From Castor canadensis (lineage: Eukaryota; Chordata; Mammalia; Rodentia; Castoridae), in assembly GCF_047511655.1 (NCBI RefSeq), contig NC_133397.1, positions 11,309,501-11,373,500 on the forward strand: a stretch of DNA of 64,000 bases, given 5' to 3'. The notes beneath the pieces are model-generated. The model was given only the letters and a program-made list of their open reading frames with translations. It was not told the DNA's origin and did not search any database. The translations under genes were made by a program, and so were the position numbers. This document shows, one piece after another, positions 12,040 to 22,710 of this stretch (its first letter is position 1; each line of letters starts with the position of its first letter).

Positions 12040-12300
12040 ATTTAGATGTGCCCCAAACTTTTTGATATATCGAATTTTCATTTTTATTTAATATTTCTTT
12101 TTCTTTGACACTTTGGATAACTAAAAATGTGTGACTTATTTCACAAATACTTGAGGGTTTCCTGGTGGCTTGATATTAATTGACTTATGATTCATTCTGA
12201 AGTGCTCACCGAGTGTATTTACCTAGCTTCAGTTATTTCACCTTCGTTGAGGTTGGTATGACAGTCTTGAATACAGCATATCTTTGGTGAGTGGTACATA
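12040..12300 (-). mobile_element. Ancient L1 (L1M-type) ORF2 fragment, continuation
   Basis: Antisense of the late-endonuclease ORF2 region. The plus strand shows CCCCAAACTTTTTGATAT, TTTTCATTTTTATTTA, and further on TTCGTTGAGGTTGGTATGAC and TATCTTTGGTGAGTGG, in the order expected of a minus-strand L1. It ends where an ID SINE is inserted. Confidence 0.65.
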
Positions 12301-12304
12301 TTCA

Positions 12305-12378
12305 TTATAAGGGGATTGAACACGGTGCCTGGTGTACACTAGGCAAGTACTCTACTACTGAGCTGCATGCCCAGCCCT
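12305..12378 (-). mobile_element. ID-type SINE (tRNA-derived)
   Basis: The reverse complement reads GGGCTGGGCATGCAGCTCAG, then TAGAGTACTTGCCTAG, then the GTTCAATCCCC B-box. This is a monomeric ID element. No clear A-tail remains. Confidence 0.75.
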
Positions 12379-15300
12379 AGTTGAATATTTTGAACGCTGT
12401 ACTTGCTTATATTACTTTAAAGCATGGGGTTGAGTAATTTGTAAGTTTTTTGAGGTTTGTTTCTACAGCATTTTAGGGCAAGTCTTGAGTAGTCTTACTC
12501 TAGGTGACTTTATCCTCCCTAGTAAGACATGATCCTCTTTGGGTGGCTAATGAGGGGCCATAGATCTAATGAGGTTTCTGCATTCTGGCCAGAAGAAATG
12601 AAAACACCCCCTTCTGTGTGAACTCTAGGAACAACTCAGCTTAACATTCTTCTACAGATTTTCTGTCTCCAGCAGTTTTGCTTTGACCAACCTGCCAGAA
12701 TTTTAGAAAAAAACTCAAGGAAGCCCTTTTCTCTGGATACTTTTCTCCTATCAGTCCTGTGCCCCACAATTCTGGCCTGCTTAGTTTCCATAGGTATGCA
12801 TTCTTTGATTTAACCAAGTAATACTATGTGATTGTCCTGATTGTCCTTAGATACCTCCTCTTGTTCAAAAGGTAACAAATGGCCTCAAAGCTAGACAGAA
12901 ATCAGTGGCATCATTAAGTTTTTGAAGGGAAATCTTCTTGATTAAATTTTAAATTTATAAGCATCAGACTCTGTAAAACCAGGATGAGTTCGCTACACAG
13001 GAGAATTTGAAACCATGTGAATTTTTCTTTATTTTCTGCTTTCTCTCTCTCTCTATCTCCTCTTAAATCACACTGATTTTCAACTATGTTCTATGCTGTG
13101 AAGTAGCAGTTACTATAAGTCTTTCAGAATATTGTTAATTCACACTTCAAGGTCCTTTATTGATACCTAAATAAGACCATCTTCTTGACATTTATAAAGA
13201 TTACAAAAAGAAAAGTCAACATTTAGATTAGCTTTTGGTGACATCATACACTAGATAATAACACATATTCACAAATGAATTTTGGCAGTGCTTGTGGCCA
13301 TTCAGTTTGGATGCATTAAATGACTTGTGGGCAATTTGTGAGCTGAATATTATAATAAGTAAATATGATAAGGTTAACCCAGGCAAGCTCATTAAAACCA
13401 CACAATCAACTTCTATGAGGTCTTCATCCATGTAAGTAAGAACTCCCCTTCTGTTTGAAGAATTCTAATTGTTTGTGGGTTTAAAATGCAAGGTGTCCTA
13501 CCATGCATTGGTTTCTGGTTTGGCATGCAAAGTTACTTTTATCACTCCTCTATTATAAACATATTTGGCATTTTTGTATATTTGCCACATTGGTCTTTTA
13601 TTTTTCTGATATGAGAAGCATACAAAGTTAGAAAATAAAAAGGTTGAATTTTTGGTCTGTGCTCAATTTGCAGAACTTTAATAAGTCTGAGTTTTCCTTA
13701 ACACATCCTTTTCCACTGTAAAATGAGAATGACGTATGCTCAGAGAATTTGTTAATATTAACTAGAAAATAGAGGCATTTTATAAAAATACAAGTACTTC
13801 ATATTAGTTTTCAATAACGTTTATATGTTTATTTCAGGTAGCCATCTTTTAAAAAGTGAATCAGGAAATAACCCTAAATGAACAAATAACACCACCCCTC
13901 ATTTCTGACATCATAATACTTTACTTGTACAGAGATTAAAAAGAAGTAAAGGTTTGTTCACGTAGAGACCTTGTCTCTTAAAATTACTTCACCAGAACTC
14001 TCCAAATTTTGGATTCTCTGACCCTTATTTAATTGACACTTAACTTTTTAAAGAGTTTTAACTTATTAGAGAGACTGATTTATTAGTCTCATGCATGGCA
14101 ATTGAATGTAAAGACACTGTGACACCATCCAGAAGATTAAAGAGAAATAGAAACTGTGTCAAGACAGAGGAAGTTTTGGGGACTTTTATCACTCCTCCAT
14201 AAATTCCAAATCCTAATATTAAAGCCCAAGTTAAGTCTTTGACCTAAATAGCAGCTCTTCTTGTGGAGATGTAAGGAGGGAGAGTTTCCCTTAATCTCCC
14301 TAATCTGTAGAAAATTGTACTGCTTATTCCCCACATTTGTTCATTTGTTAACCTTGTGTTGAATACTCAGCTTTAGCCTCACAGAAACTGTTAACAACAC
14401 TCCAGAAAAAAGACCTCAGTGGAGAATCAAACAATTTACCATTTTAACCTCACATCTTCTGCCTTGAAGTCAGCCCTTTATAATTTCTTGGGAGTCATGT
14501 CACACTCAGGCTCATGGACTTCTATGTCTATTTAATATTGCCTCCAGAAATCAGCCCAACATGTACGAACATTATTTCAATTACATTTCACCCAAAGCTA
14601 CCTCCCACACGGAGATAAGATTTTTCACCTTCTCCATTTTTATCTCAATGTTATGCAACTACAGTTATTTTGCCAAAACAAGCTCTGAAAGTAAGAGTTA
14701 TACATATATTTAGGTAATATTTTAACCCATATCTTATGACATTTAGCAATATAAAATATCCACCATTTTTATCAGACATAGAAAAATTTTAAAATGATAT
14801 TCTATGTATTTTCAAAAAATCATTTATTTCTGGAGGAAAAATTTAAATCCCCCAAACTATAAAACACATTTTATTTTCTCTTGCTCTCTTCTTTTAAAAA
14901 TTCTATTCAGTCCTAGACAAAGAATGATTTTAGAAGCCTGGTTGACTATCCGGTAGAGAGGCAAATTGTGTATTCTTAGAGAGCCTCCTAACTTTAACCT
15001 TTATACTGAATCTATGCATTACAAATATATGTGATAGATTAATAATGGAATTAGAGTTAGGTACAACAGAAAAAGTTGCAAAACTTAACACCAATATAAT
15101 CAAAATTTTGCCTATGAAAACTACTCAGTGCTCTTTATTGATAACTGTCAATAATTCTTCATATTTTTACAATCCACTTAAAAATGATCAAAATTCTCTC
15201 ACATGTGCATGAAACTTTTGGGGATGATAGCTATAACGAGCAGTATTATGGGTTTTTTACAGTTAAAAAAATCTGATGTTCCAAATGAATGCCAAAGGAA

Positions 15301-15427
15301 ATAAAAGACAATTAGATAGGTCTGGACTCAAACCAAGAATTGAATGCCCACTCCTAGAGACCAATCATGGAATAGTGTTGCAGCAGGTGGGCTTAGCTCC
15401 TAGTAAGGAAAATTATTATGTGCATTT
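12379..15427. other. Single-copy-like stretch, no gene recognised
   Basis: About 3 kb without a recognised repeat, apart from a short CT run near 13044. Open frames do not exceed 70 codons. A very old repeat too diverged to recognise by eye is possible. Confidence 0.45.
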
Positions 15428-15545
15428 GTAAGAGGCTGTGCAATATAGCAGAAAAAGCACTGGCCCCAGAGTCGGAGTCAGAATGACCTAGGTTCAAATT
15501 CCAGTTTCCTCTACTTCGTTATCTCCCTAATTGTAAGATGCTGCA
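15428..15545 (+). mobile_element. MIR SINE fragment
   Basis: GTGCAATATAGCAGAAAAAG, then CACTGGCCCCAGAGTCGGAG, then CCTAGGTTCAAATTCC (B-box-like) and a CTACTTCGTTATC segment follow the order of the MIR 5' half. Confidence 0.75.
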
Positions 15546-15861
15546 TTACTCAGTGGTTGAGTAATGTAAACAAAACCCAGAGGATGATTAGAAACTATTG
15601 TCCCTAAAAAATATGCATCTAATACTAGTGTTTTGCCTATAAAGTAAATGATAAGTTAATGCTAACATGCTTATTTTATTATCCTTACTGTACTGAATGT
15701 GATATTGGGATAAATGTTCTCGGCATACTAATAAACTTAGACCCAATTAAACTAATAAGGAAGTGCTGAGTGAGTAGTCTAAGGTAATGTTCACGTAAAG
15801 GTAATGCTGTATTTAATTCACCAAATATCATTCTATATTTAAATTCATCAAAAATTTATAT

Positions 15862-16495
15862 ATCTTATTCAACATGTGTTTATTGATGGCTTACTACCTG
15901 CTAAGATCTGGAGGTTCAACAGTGAATGCAACAAAACATGTGTGATATAGAAACTTGAATTGTAGTCAGAGAAACAGATAAAAGCCTACAAGGCAAAATA
16001 CATAATATACTATCATGTACTTATAAGCACTGTACCTAATACAAGAGTGTGAGTGGATCATGATTGACAGTATTCGAGGGGAGGGATTTGATGCAGGGTG
16101 ATCAATGAAAGTCTCTGTAAGAAAGTGATAATTTAGAAAAACTTCAGGTGAAAGATGGAGTAAATCCTGGGGCCAGTGGTGGGGTGAAGAAGTACTCCAG
16201 GCATCATGAATGGCAAATGCAGAGGCCTTGAGGCAAAGTACCTAACATAGCCAGGCTGTGATGAACAAAGCTGAGAATTTTTGGAGACCCAATAAAAAAT
16301 AAACCCAGGCCAGGGCATATAGAGGCTCATAAACCAGAGACTTTGTATTTTATCATGAATGCAATGGAAGCATAGGAAGGTGTTGAGCATATGACTGGTG
16401 TCATCTGGCTTGTTTTTACATGTCATTCTTACTATTTATGCAGATAGACTGTGTATACTCTGGAACAAAGGTAGAAATAGGGAGATGTTGAAAAA
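15862..16495 (-). mobile_element. L2 LINE 3'-end fragment
   Basis: The plus strand is antisense to the L2 3' region: ATGTGTTTATTGATGGC with TACTACCTGCTAAG, then GGTTCAACAGTGAATG, GGTGATCAATGAAAGTCTC, ACTCCAGGCATCATGAATGG and GCAGAGGCCTTGAGGC, ending near CTGTGTATACTCTGG. The order fits a single 0.6 kb piece. L2 has been inactive since early mammal evolution. Confidence 0.7.
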
Positions 16496-17599
16496 CTCTT
16501 TCAACTTTGCATTAATACATTTTTATCCAGTGTATGTGGTTGTAGGGAAGTGTCTTGTTTCCACATATCCTTACAATGTTATTTCAAGGAACTTCCATTA
16601 AATTCTAGAGTGGCTACAATTTGGCCAAGTGCAAATCCTTCACCTGAGCTCTAGCTCTCTCCTGTGTAAATTTTGAATTAGAGACTACAAATTTCCTAAA
16701 TTTTGAATTAAAGACTACTTTCTGTGCATTTATTCTAGCTAGCTAAAAACTTTCAAAGGAATCATGCCAAGACTACCAGTTGGTCTCTCTCATCCTCCTG
16801 GCATTAAATAATGAGTTAAGCAATGTCCCTTGATGTTATAATAGAGAAATAAATGTGCATACCTGATAAATGCCAGGGGAGGCCACTGACCCTATAATGA
16901 AAGTGCATAGGAGCAGTTAGCTTGGACTGCCCTTGTTTAGGATAGACACTGAGAAATGAGAATATACTTTGGCTGTCTGTATCTTTCTTCTTGAATCAAT
17001 TTTATGAATTTAAAAAATCATTAGGAAGATGTTCCTTATTTTTATAGATTAAAAAATATCTTTCTCTAAGACACAAAGTTAGTTTTCATTAAATATTTTA
17101 TTTAAATGGTAATGTTGCCTTCACCATAGATTAATTAGAAAATATATTTGTCAGTTTTATACATGTTTGTCACTAGCCATTCCTCAATCACTCCCCTGAA
17201 GGACCCTGTTACTCTAGAAGCACTCTTGTTATTTCTTTAAAATCATATATGTTAATGTTCCTTGCTTTGTGTTTTGTTTGTCACTTTGACACTGATGCAT
17301 GTGAGTCTGTTCTCATATTATATTCAAATCTTTCACAGGACAGGTGCTAATTCACCTCTGCATGTATTATTGGTTCTGTGCTTTCTATCATTCAATAGCT
17401 GGAATGAATTCCAAGGTTATGAGAAAAACATACATATAATTCACAGTAATATTAGTGTCTGCTAACAGCTTTTGTTCCTGCCTGGTCTGAGATGATCCAG
17501 TCACCTGAGTCTCAGAGGCTCTACAGACTCTTGATCCACACAACTAATACCTTGTATCCATGTTCCAGGCCCCATGACTACATATGAACCATTCTAAAC
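16496..17599. other. Single-copy-like stretch, no gene recognised
   Basis: No repeat or coding motif recognised. Two short direct copies of a TTTTGAATTA(G/A)AGACTAC string occur at about 16671 and 16700, a small local duplication. Confidence 0.4.
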
Positions 17600-18055
17600 T
17601 TAGTGGAGAGTAAAAGAATAATCATTTTATTTTGCTCACAGATCCTATGGGTAAGCTATTTGGAAGGGGCACAGACAGGATGGTTTGACTCAATTTTATA
17701 TCACCTGGCCTCCCCTGACATGACTCGATGGCTGAGGGTTGGCTTATCTGAAGCTTCTCCCTTTCTGAGTCTGACAGTGGATTCCAGCTTCGGCAAAGGA
17801 AAGTGACTAGAGCCTGTATACAGGGTATATTCTTATGCCTACTTAAGCTTCTTTATAGCATGATAGCTATGACCCATGGGTGAGTGCTCCAATAAAACAA
17901 GGTGGAATTGTGGCATGTTCTTATCTCTATTCAAAAATGCAATAGTATCAAGTTCCACTCTTCTCTAATTGTTTGAGACCATCACTGGAGTGTGCCAAGT
18001 TTCAAGGTAGGAGACATTGTCTACACTATTTGATGGGAGCATTGCCAAGGTCATA
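17600..18055. mobile_element. Ancient interspersed repeat, family unresolved (LTR-like)
   Basis: The order ATTTTATTTTGCTCACAGATCC, GGCACAGACAGGATGG, GGCTGAGGGTTGGC, GAGTGCTCCAATAAAACAAGG and TTTGATGGGAGCATTGCC follows a common mammalian dispersed repeat that I remember but cannot name with confidence. An AATAAA lies near 17891. No terminal duplication was found. Confidence 0.35.
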
Positions 18056-18552
18056 ATGTTAAAACAGCATGAGGGATTGTCTGTTGTTATCTGGCAGATA
18101 CATTCTCCCAAGTCTCCTCTGTCTATGTCATCGCCCACCTGGGACAAGAGAGGTTATCAAGATTTCTTGTTTCCTCGCATCTCTGAACTCTACTCTTTCA
18201 ACCATGATTATGTAGACCTTGGTTCATCCTGTGTGAGAAAACTATAAGCACAGCTCTCTAATGAAAACACAGCATCAACATTTCTCCAAATTCTGAACTT
18301 CCTTTTTCTTTCAATTATATACAGTAAAAGTAGGTTATTTTGTAACTGGATCTCACTATTCAAAATTACTGAGAGATCTGATGGGGTCATTCTTACATTT
18401 ATTCAGTTGTACATTGATTTTCCTGCTATAGTGAGGTTACAAAAGGTACAAAGAATGAAGCCTGTTAAGTCTCTAGTCTCAGTTTTATCAAGTATTAGTG
18501 GAGGAAATAATAAATAAATTGTAAGGCAATCATTTACTTATTACTTCAAATG
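18056..18552. other. Single-copy-like stretch, no gene recognised
   Basis: Opposed short open frames only. No repeat signature. It ends at a 16-base T run that begins the next L2 fragment. Confidence 0.4.
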
Positions 18553-19001
18553 ATTTTTTTTTTTTTTTTAGTAACTGCTATATGATGGATGTCTTTCTAG
18601 CCCATTAGATACAGGGGGAAAAAAAGAATCAAGGATTTGCTTTTAATACTCTTCATTATGTGAAAAAAATAAACCAATACAGCAAACAAAGTAGAGAACG
18701 TCAGTAAGGAGTTAGAATAGGTGAACAAGGGCAAGTGAACAGGTAAGACTTTGGGTCAAATGACCACAGAAGGCCTTCATGAAGGATGACATTCAGATTA
18801 GTATCTAGTTATGAAGCTGAGAAGAGAGAGAATTTCAGAGAGATTTTACTCTAGGGTAAGGCTCTAATGCTCAAATGAGCTTAGAATTTTTGTGAAGCAG
18901 GAAAACATCTAAGAAGATAAGAATACAGGAGATAAATAGGGAAAGGGAGAGAAATATAACCTGAAGTTGAAGAAGTAGTCAAGGGCTGAATTATAGAAGA
19001 T
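18553..19001 (-). mobile_element. L2 LINE fragment, first part
   Basis: Antisense L2 3' region with ACTGCTATATGATGGATG, AGATACAGGGGG, GACCACAGAAGGCCTTCATG and AGGATGACATTCAGATTAG. It is split by an L1 3'-UTR insertion and resumes at about 19405, where the next L2 segment follows in order. Confidence 0.6.
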
Positions 19002-19404
19002 CTTTTTTTCTATTTGAATTCAAAAATTTTTTGTTGTTATGCTAGGTGGGGGTACACTGTAGCATTTACAAATGTTCTTACCATATATCAAATATATCAT
19101 ACTTGAATTTACCCATTCCATCATTCACCTTTATCTCCCCTCCCCCATTCCTGGAATAGTTTCAACAGTTATCATTTTTCCATTTACATACATATATACA
19201 CAGTATTTGTTTGTGTTCACCCTTTTATACCCTTTCTCCACCTCTCCCCTTCCCATTGTTACAAATCCCCTTACCAAGCAGAACCTAGTCTACCCTCCTG
19301 TTCTCCAATTTTGTAAGTGAAAAAAAATGAAATTTTTGTTTGTGATAGCTACATAGGGAGTTTCCCTGTGACATTTACATGTGTATATGTAACATAGAAG
19401 ACCT
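19002..19404 (-). mobile_element. L1 3' UTR fragment (5'-truncated insertion)
   Basis: The plus strand shows the antisense of an older L1 3' UTR used repeatedly in this window: GGGGGTACACTGTAGCATTT, then TCCTGGAATAGTTTCAAC, CTCCAATTTTGTAAGTG and GATAGCTACATAGGGAG. The same segments in the same order occur in the pieces at 42.2 kb, 45.4 kb and (plus strand) 58.3 kb. It contains no ORF2 sequence. Confidence 0.8.
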
Positions 19405-19770
19405 TTTAAACCCACAGAAACCTTTGGATATTTACTAATATGTGAAAGCTTTATGGAAGTTTAGAGGAACAAAGATTGTAGCCTTGGATTTATAATTAGG
19501 TATCTGAAGGCTGAGTAAGGCGTGAAAAAAGGAATAGATACAGAAACAGGTTGGGAGATGTTACAGGAGACCTAAAGAAGTGCAGATATGTGGAGTAAAA
19601 TTTCCGTGAAGTGATCTACTTCAAGATATATTTTGGAGATAAGAGTTCATAGCTTTCTTGATGGATTGGTTTAGGAAGAAGGAAAGAAAAGTGTCTGGGT
19701 TTTGGCTTTAACAATTCATCAAAGGAGAATTTGATGGAATTCCATTTAAGAAATGGAAAAACCATACAAA
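19405..19770 (-). mobile_element. L2 LINE fragment, continuation
   Basis: Continues the L2 order after the inserted L1 piece: CCTTGGATTTATAATTAGG, ACAGAAACAGGTTGGGAGATG, GATATATTTTGGAGATAAG, then TTGATGGATTGGTTTAGG and AAGTGTCTGGGTTTTGG. More diverged L2-like sequence may reach about 20340. Confidence 0.55.
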
Positions 19771-21277
19771 AATTCAAAAAAACTTATGAAATTAAAGAAA
19801 AATAAGACTAGAAAGAAATATTTGAGAAGCATAGACAGGATGAGGTCATGTATTGGTAGTATGTAAATAAATAATAGGGTCAGTAATATGTCCTTGGATA
19901 TTTTAATATAGAAGATAAACAGAGACAGAAAAATAATTTATAAAAAAATCACCAGGAAGTGAGTGAAAATCTGAATATTATGTAAAACAGCAGCCAATTT
20001 GTCCAATTTTTCTGAGGTGTCAAGTAAGATGAGTGACTATTGGATATATGAAGAAGCAGGTCATTTATGGGGACCCAAGTGGAGAGAAATTGAGAGGCTA
20101 GGAAATGGGGACTTATAGAGAGACATTCATAATTATTTTTCCATGTAAACATGAAAAGAATATGCACACCTGAAGTAAAATGAGTATTATTTTGCATATC
20201 AGTATACACTGTTAGGAAAGATGCAACTGAGAAATTGATGATTCAAGACAGAAAAGGGGTAATTGCAGGAGTGCTGTGCCTACCACAATGAATGTGAGCA
20301 CTGGACAACTAAGCAGAATCTTGAGGTATAAAGAGGAATCATTCAGACCTCTAGGGTACAGATAATATTAAATGTAAAACTTTTGGCAAAATTTACAAAA
20401 AATTTTGTATCAGATATTCTATACCAACATATCCGTCAATGTCTTACACCCTAAAATTGATGTAGATGCTTCTTATCCTGCAAGATATTTTTTCTTTTTA
20501 TTTATCTTTAATTAAGTATTTCTTAATTTTTTTGTTGTACAATACCCACATATTTGTTTTAATGGTGACAAATACTGATAACATCCATATTAATAAATAT
20601 TTTGAGTTTTTGATGCCATTTAGGTTAGTTGAAGCACAAAAATTTTATATGTAGCCCTGTTGCTAAAATGTGATTACATTTTGCTCACCTGTATAACAAA
20701 TAAATTACAAATAAGACTGAGCTTTTGGCAACACCTTGAATTTCAGTCTTAAGTTGCACTAATATATCCAAAAGTATACTAACCCATCACCCAGGCCAAA
20801 GCGAAAAGCTACAAGAATAGTTAAGCCCTTACTTACAATAGCACCCAAAAATTCACAACCAAATGTGTGTTTGAATTGATCCCTTTAAAGTAAAATTTCC
20901 AAGGAACTGTATGACGTGTTCAGTCTACCCTCTAATCCCTCTATTTTTTTAGAATAAACATGAATAATGACATAAGGAAACCCCTTTGGTGTTTAATGTA
21001 GAGTGCCATGTGCTATGAGGTATATACCAATGAATATCATTGCCATATTCAGAGATCATGGACATATTATCTCCTTCTGCTTTCTAAATTTTTACTCATT
21101 GGTTTGTTTTTGTTTGATTTTACAAATTCCTTTTCATTTACTTAGTTCTTGTGGGAAATAGACTTATTTGATTTCCCTCCCCAATGTATATACCCAACTA
21201 ACTCAAATGACTGTATTTATTCTTTGCTACTCAGTGGAAGTATTAATTATTTCTTCCATATCCTATTACTGAGTACA

Positions 21278-21280
<3 letters not shown>

Positions 21281-21316
<36 letters not shown>
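21281..21316. repeat. (AT)n microsatellite
   Basis: Eighteen uninterrupted AT units. A likely length-variable locus. Confidence 0.97.
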
Positions 21317-21319
<3 letters not shown>

Positions 21320-21861
21320 TTTCTCTAATCTTATTAAAATAACATGATGGACAAATCTGTAGTATATTATACTTACTGAGTTAGTAGAATTTTAATATAT
21401 AATCTAGAGAAAGGTTAGCCCAGGGTCTTTATTCTTCCTTCTCAAATTTTCCTTGACTCTTACCGTACATTTATGATTGTACATGAATTTAAAGGTCAGC
21501 CTCTCCAGATCTATATGTTTCAACAGCTGATTAAATGAAGACCATAATAAACTGATCCCACTTTTAGCAAATGGCAAGAAATATGTCAAAATTGAGGTTA
21601 TTTCAATATATGTTCTCTAATTTATTACTTTTTATCAGGTCCATGCTAGGCTTGAAGGCAAAATCTTAAATTAAATGAGAAAATATTCCTGCCCTCCTGT
21701 GGTTTTACTCTAGTGAAGACATAGAAACATAAGAGGCTAATTGCTCTGAAAACATTCTTAGTGCTTACTTTCTCCATAGTGTTTTCTGTTATTCCCTTCA
21801 GTAAGTATCATAAATTCCTTTCTATTCATAAAGAAATGTATTGGGTTTTCTATACAATTCT

Positions 21862-21950
21862 TTTTTTTTTGTTCAGTATTAGTATTGAACCCAGTGCCTA
21901 GTGGACAAAAAGTAAGTGCTCTACCACTTGAGCAGCACCCCTGGGCCTTC
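21862..21950 (-). mobile_element. ID-type SINE (tRNA-derived)
   Basis: A T run (poly-A tail on the minus strand) is followed by the reverse of an ID element: TTGAACCCAGTGCCTAG (B-box side) and GTGCTCTACCACTTGAGC (A-box side). It is the ID half without the B1 half. Confidence 0.75.
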
Positions 21951-22189
21951 CAACTGTTTTTATAAAATTATAGTTCATTGTAAATTTTCACATACAGTGT
22001 TTATTTTGTTAAAACATGCATATATGCCTTCTATGTGCTACATCCCATAGTTGGGTACCAAAGGGGGTCCATTCTTTCCATGAGTGGATGGGCTATAGCT
22101 CGGGCAAAGCCAGGAAAGTAACACGCAATGAAAGCTATGAAAGAGAATTGTCACTTTTGTGGAGAACACTGTGCTGTGTGAACAGAACA

Positions 22190-22435
22190 CAGAGGTGCAG
22201 TGGAGAGAGCACAGAGAACTACTCAGACTGCTGGAGCCCATCACCATTTTTCCATTTATTACTAAAGAAACTTGAACATGGCAACTTACCACCCCTAGAT
22301 CTCAGTTTTTCTATCTGTAAAATGAGGATAGTAAAAGAAACTGCTGCAGAGTGAGATACATAATTCATGCAAAACTCTACAATCTAGCACAGAGTAAATA
22401 TTCCAGGAGTGACAACTATTATTATTACTATCAAT
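22190..22435 (+). mobile_element. MIR SINE
   Basis: Near full-length and diverged: GTGCAGTGGAGAGAGCAC, AGACTGCTGGAGCCC, CTCAGTTTTTCTATCTG followed by TAAAATGAGGATAGTAA, then CAATCTAGCACAGAGTAAAT and ATTATTATTAC at the 3' end. The 112-codon open frame overlapping it is by chance. Confidence 0.85.
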
Positions 22436-22584
22436 GGTCATGGAAACATTTTTGGAAATGAGCAATTGATCTGAATTCTAAGAAGACTGCAGAAACGAGA
22501 CTCAAGGGAATACTTTTATAAATACATTCCTAAGCATTGAGTTGAACCCACTATTTAAAAGTCACTAAAATTTTAAGTAGAAAA

Positions 22585-22710
22585 TACTTTTATGCAAATT
22601 TCACAGATGAGGTAACAGGACCAAAGGATTAAAGAACTTTCCAGACATATTATGTAGTAGGAAACAGAAATGGAAACCCAGTGTAAAAGTTCTGATTCCA
22701 CACGTCCTAT
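22585..22710 (-). mobile_element. MIR SINE fragment
   Basis: Reverse MIR core: TTTCACAGATGAGGTAACAG, AAAGAACTTTCCAGACATAT, AGAAATGGAAACCCAG and a CTGATTCCA end. It lies only 150 bases from a plus-strand MIR. Confidence 0.7.

Larger units (their letters stand above)
19771..22189. other. Mostly single-copy stretch with possible L2 tail, no gene recognised
   Basis: The first 500 bases may be decayed L2. The remainder has no recognised family except the AT repeat and an ID SINE listed separately. Open frames are short and lack domains. Confidence 0.4.

Noticed and set aside
22016..22354. A 112-codon open frame on the plus strand
   Set aside because: Its second half is a MIR SINE. There is no domain and no splice context.
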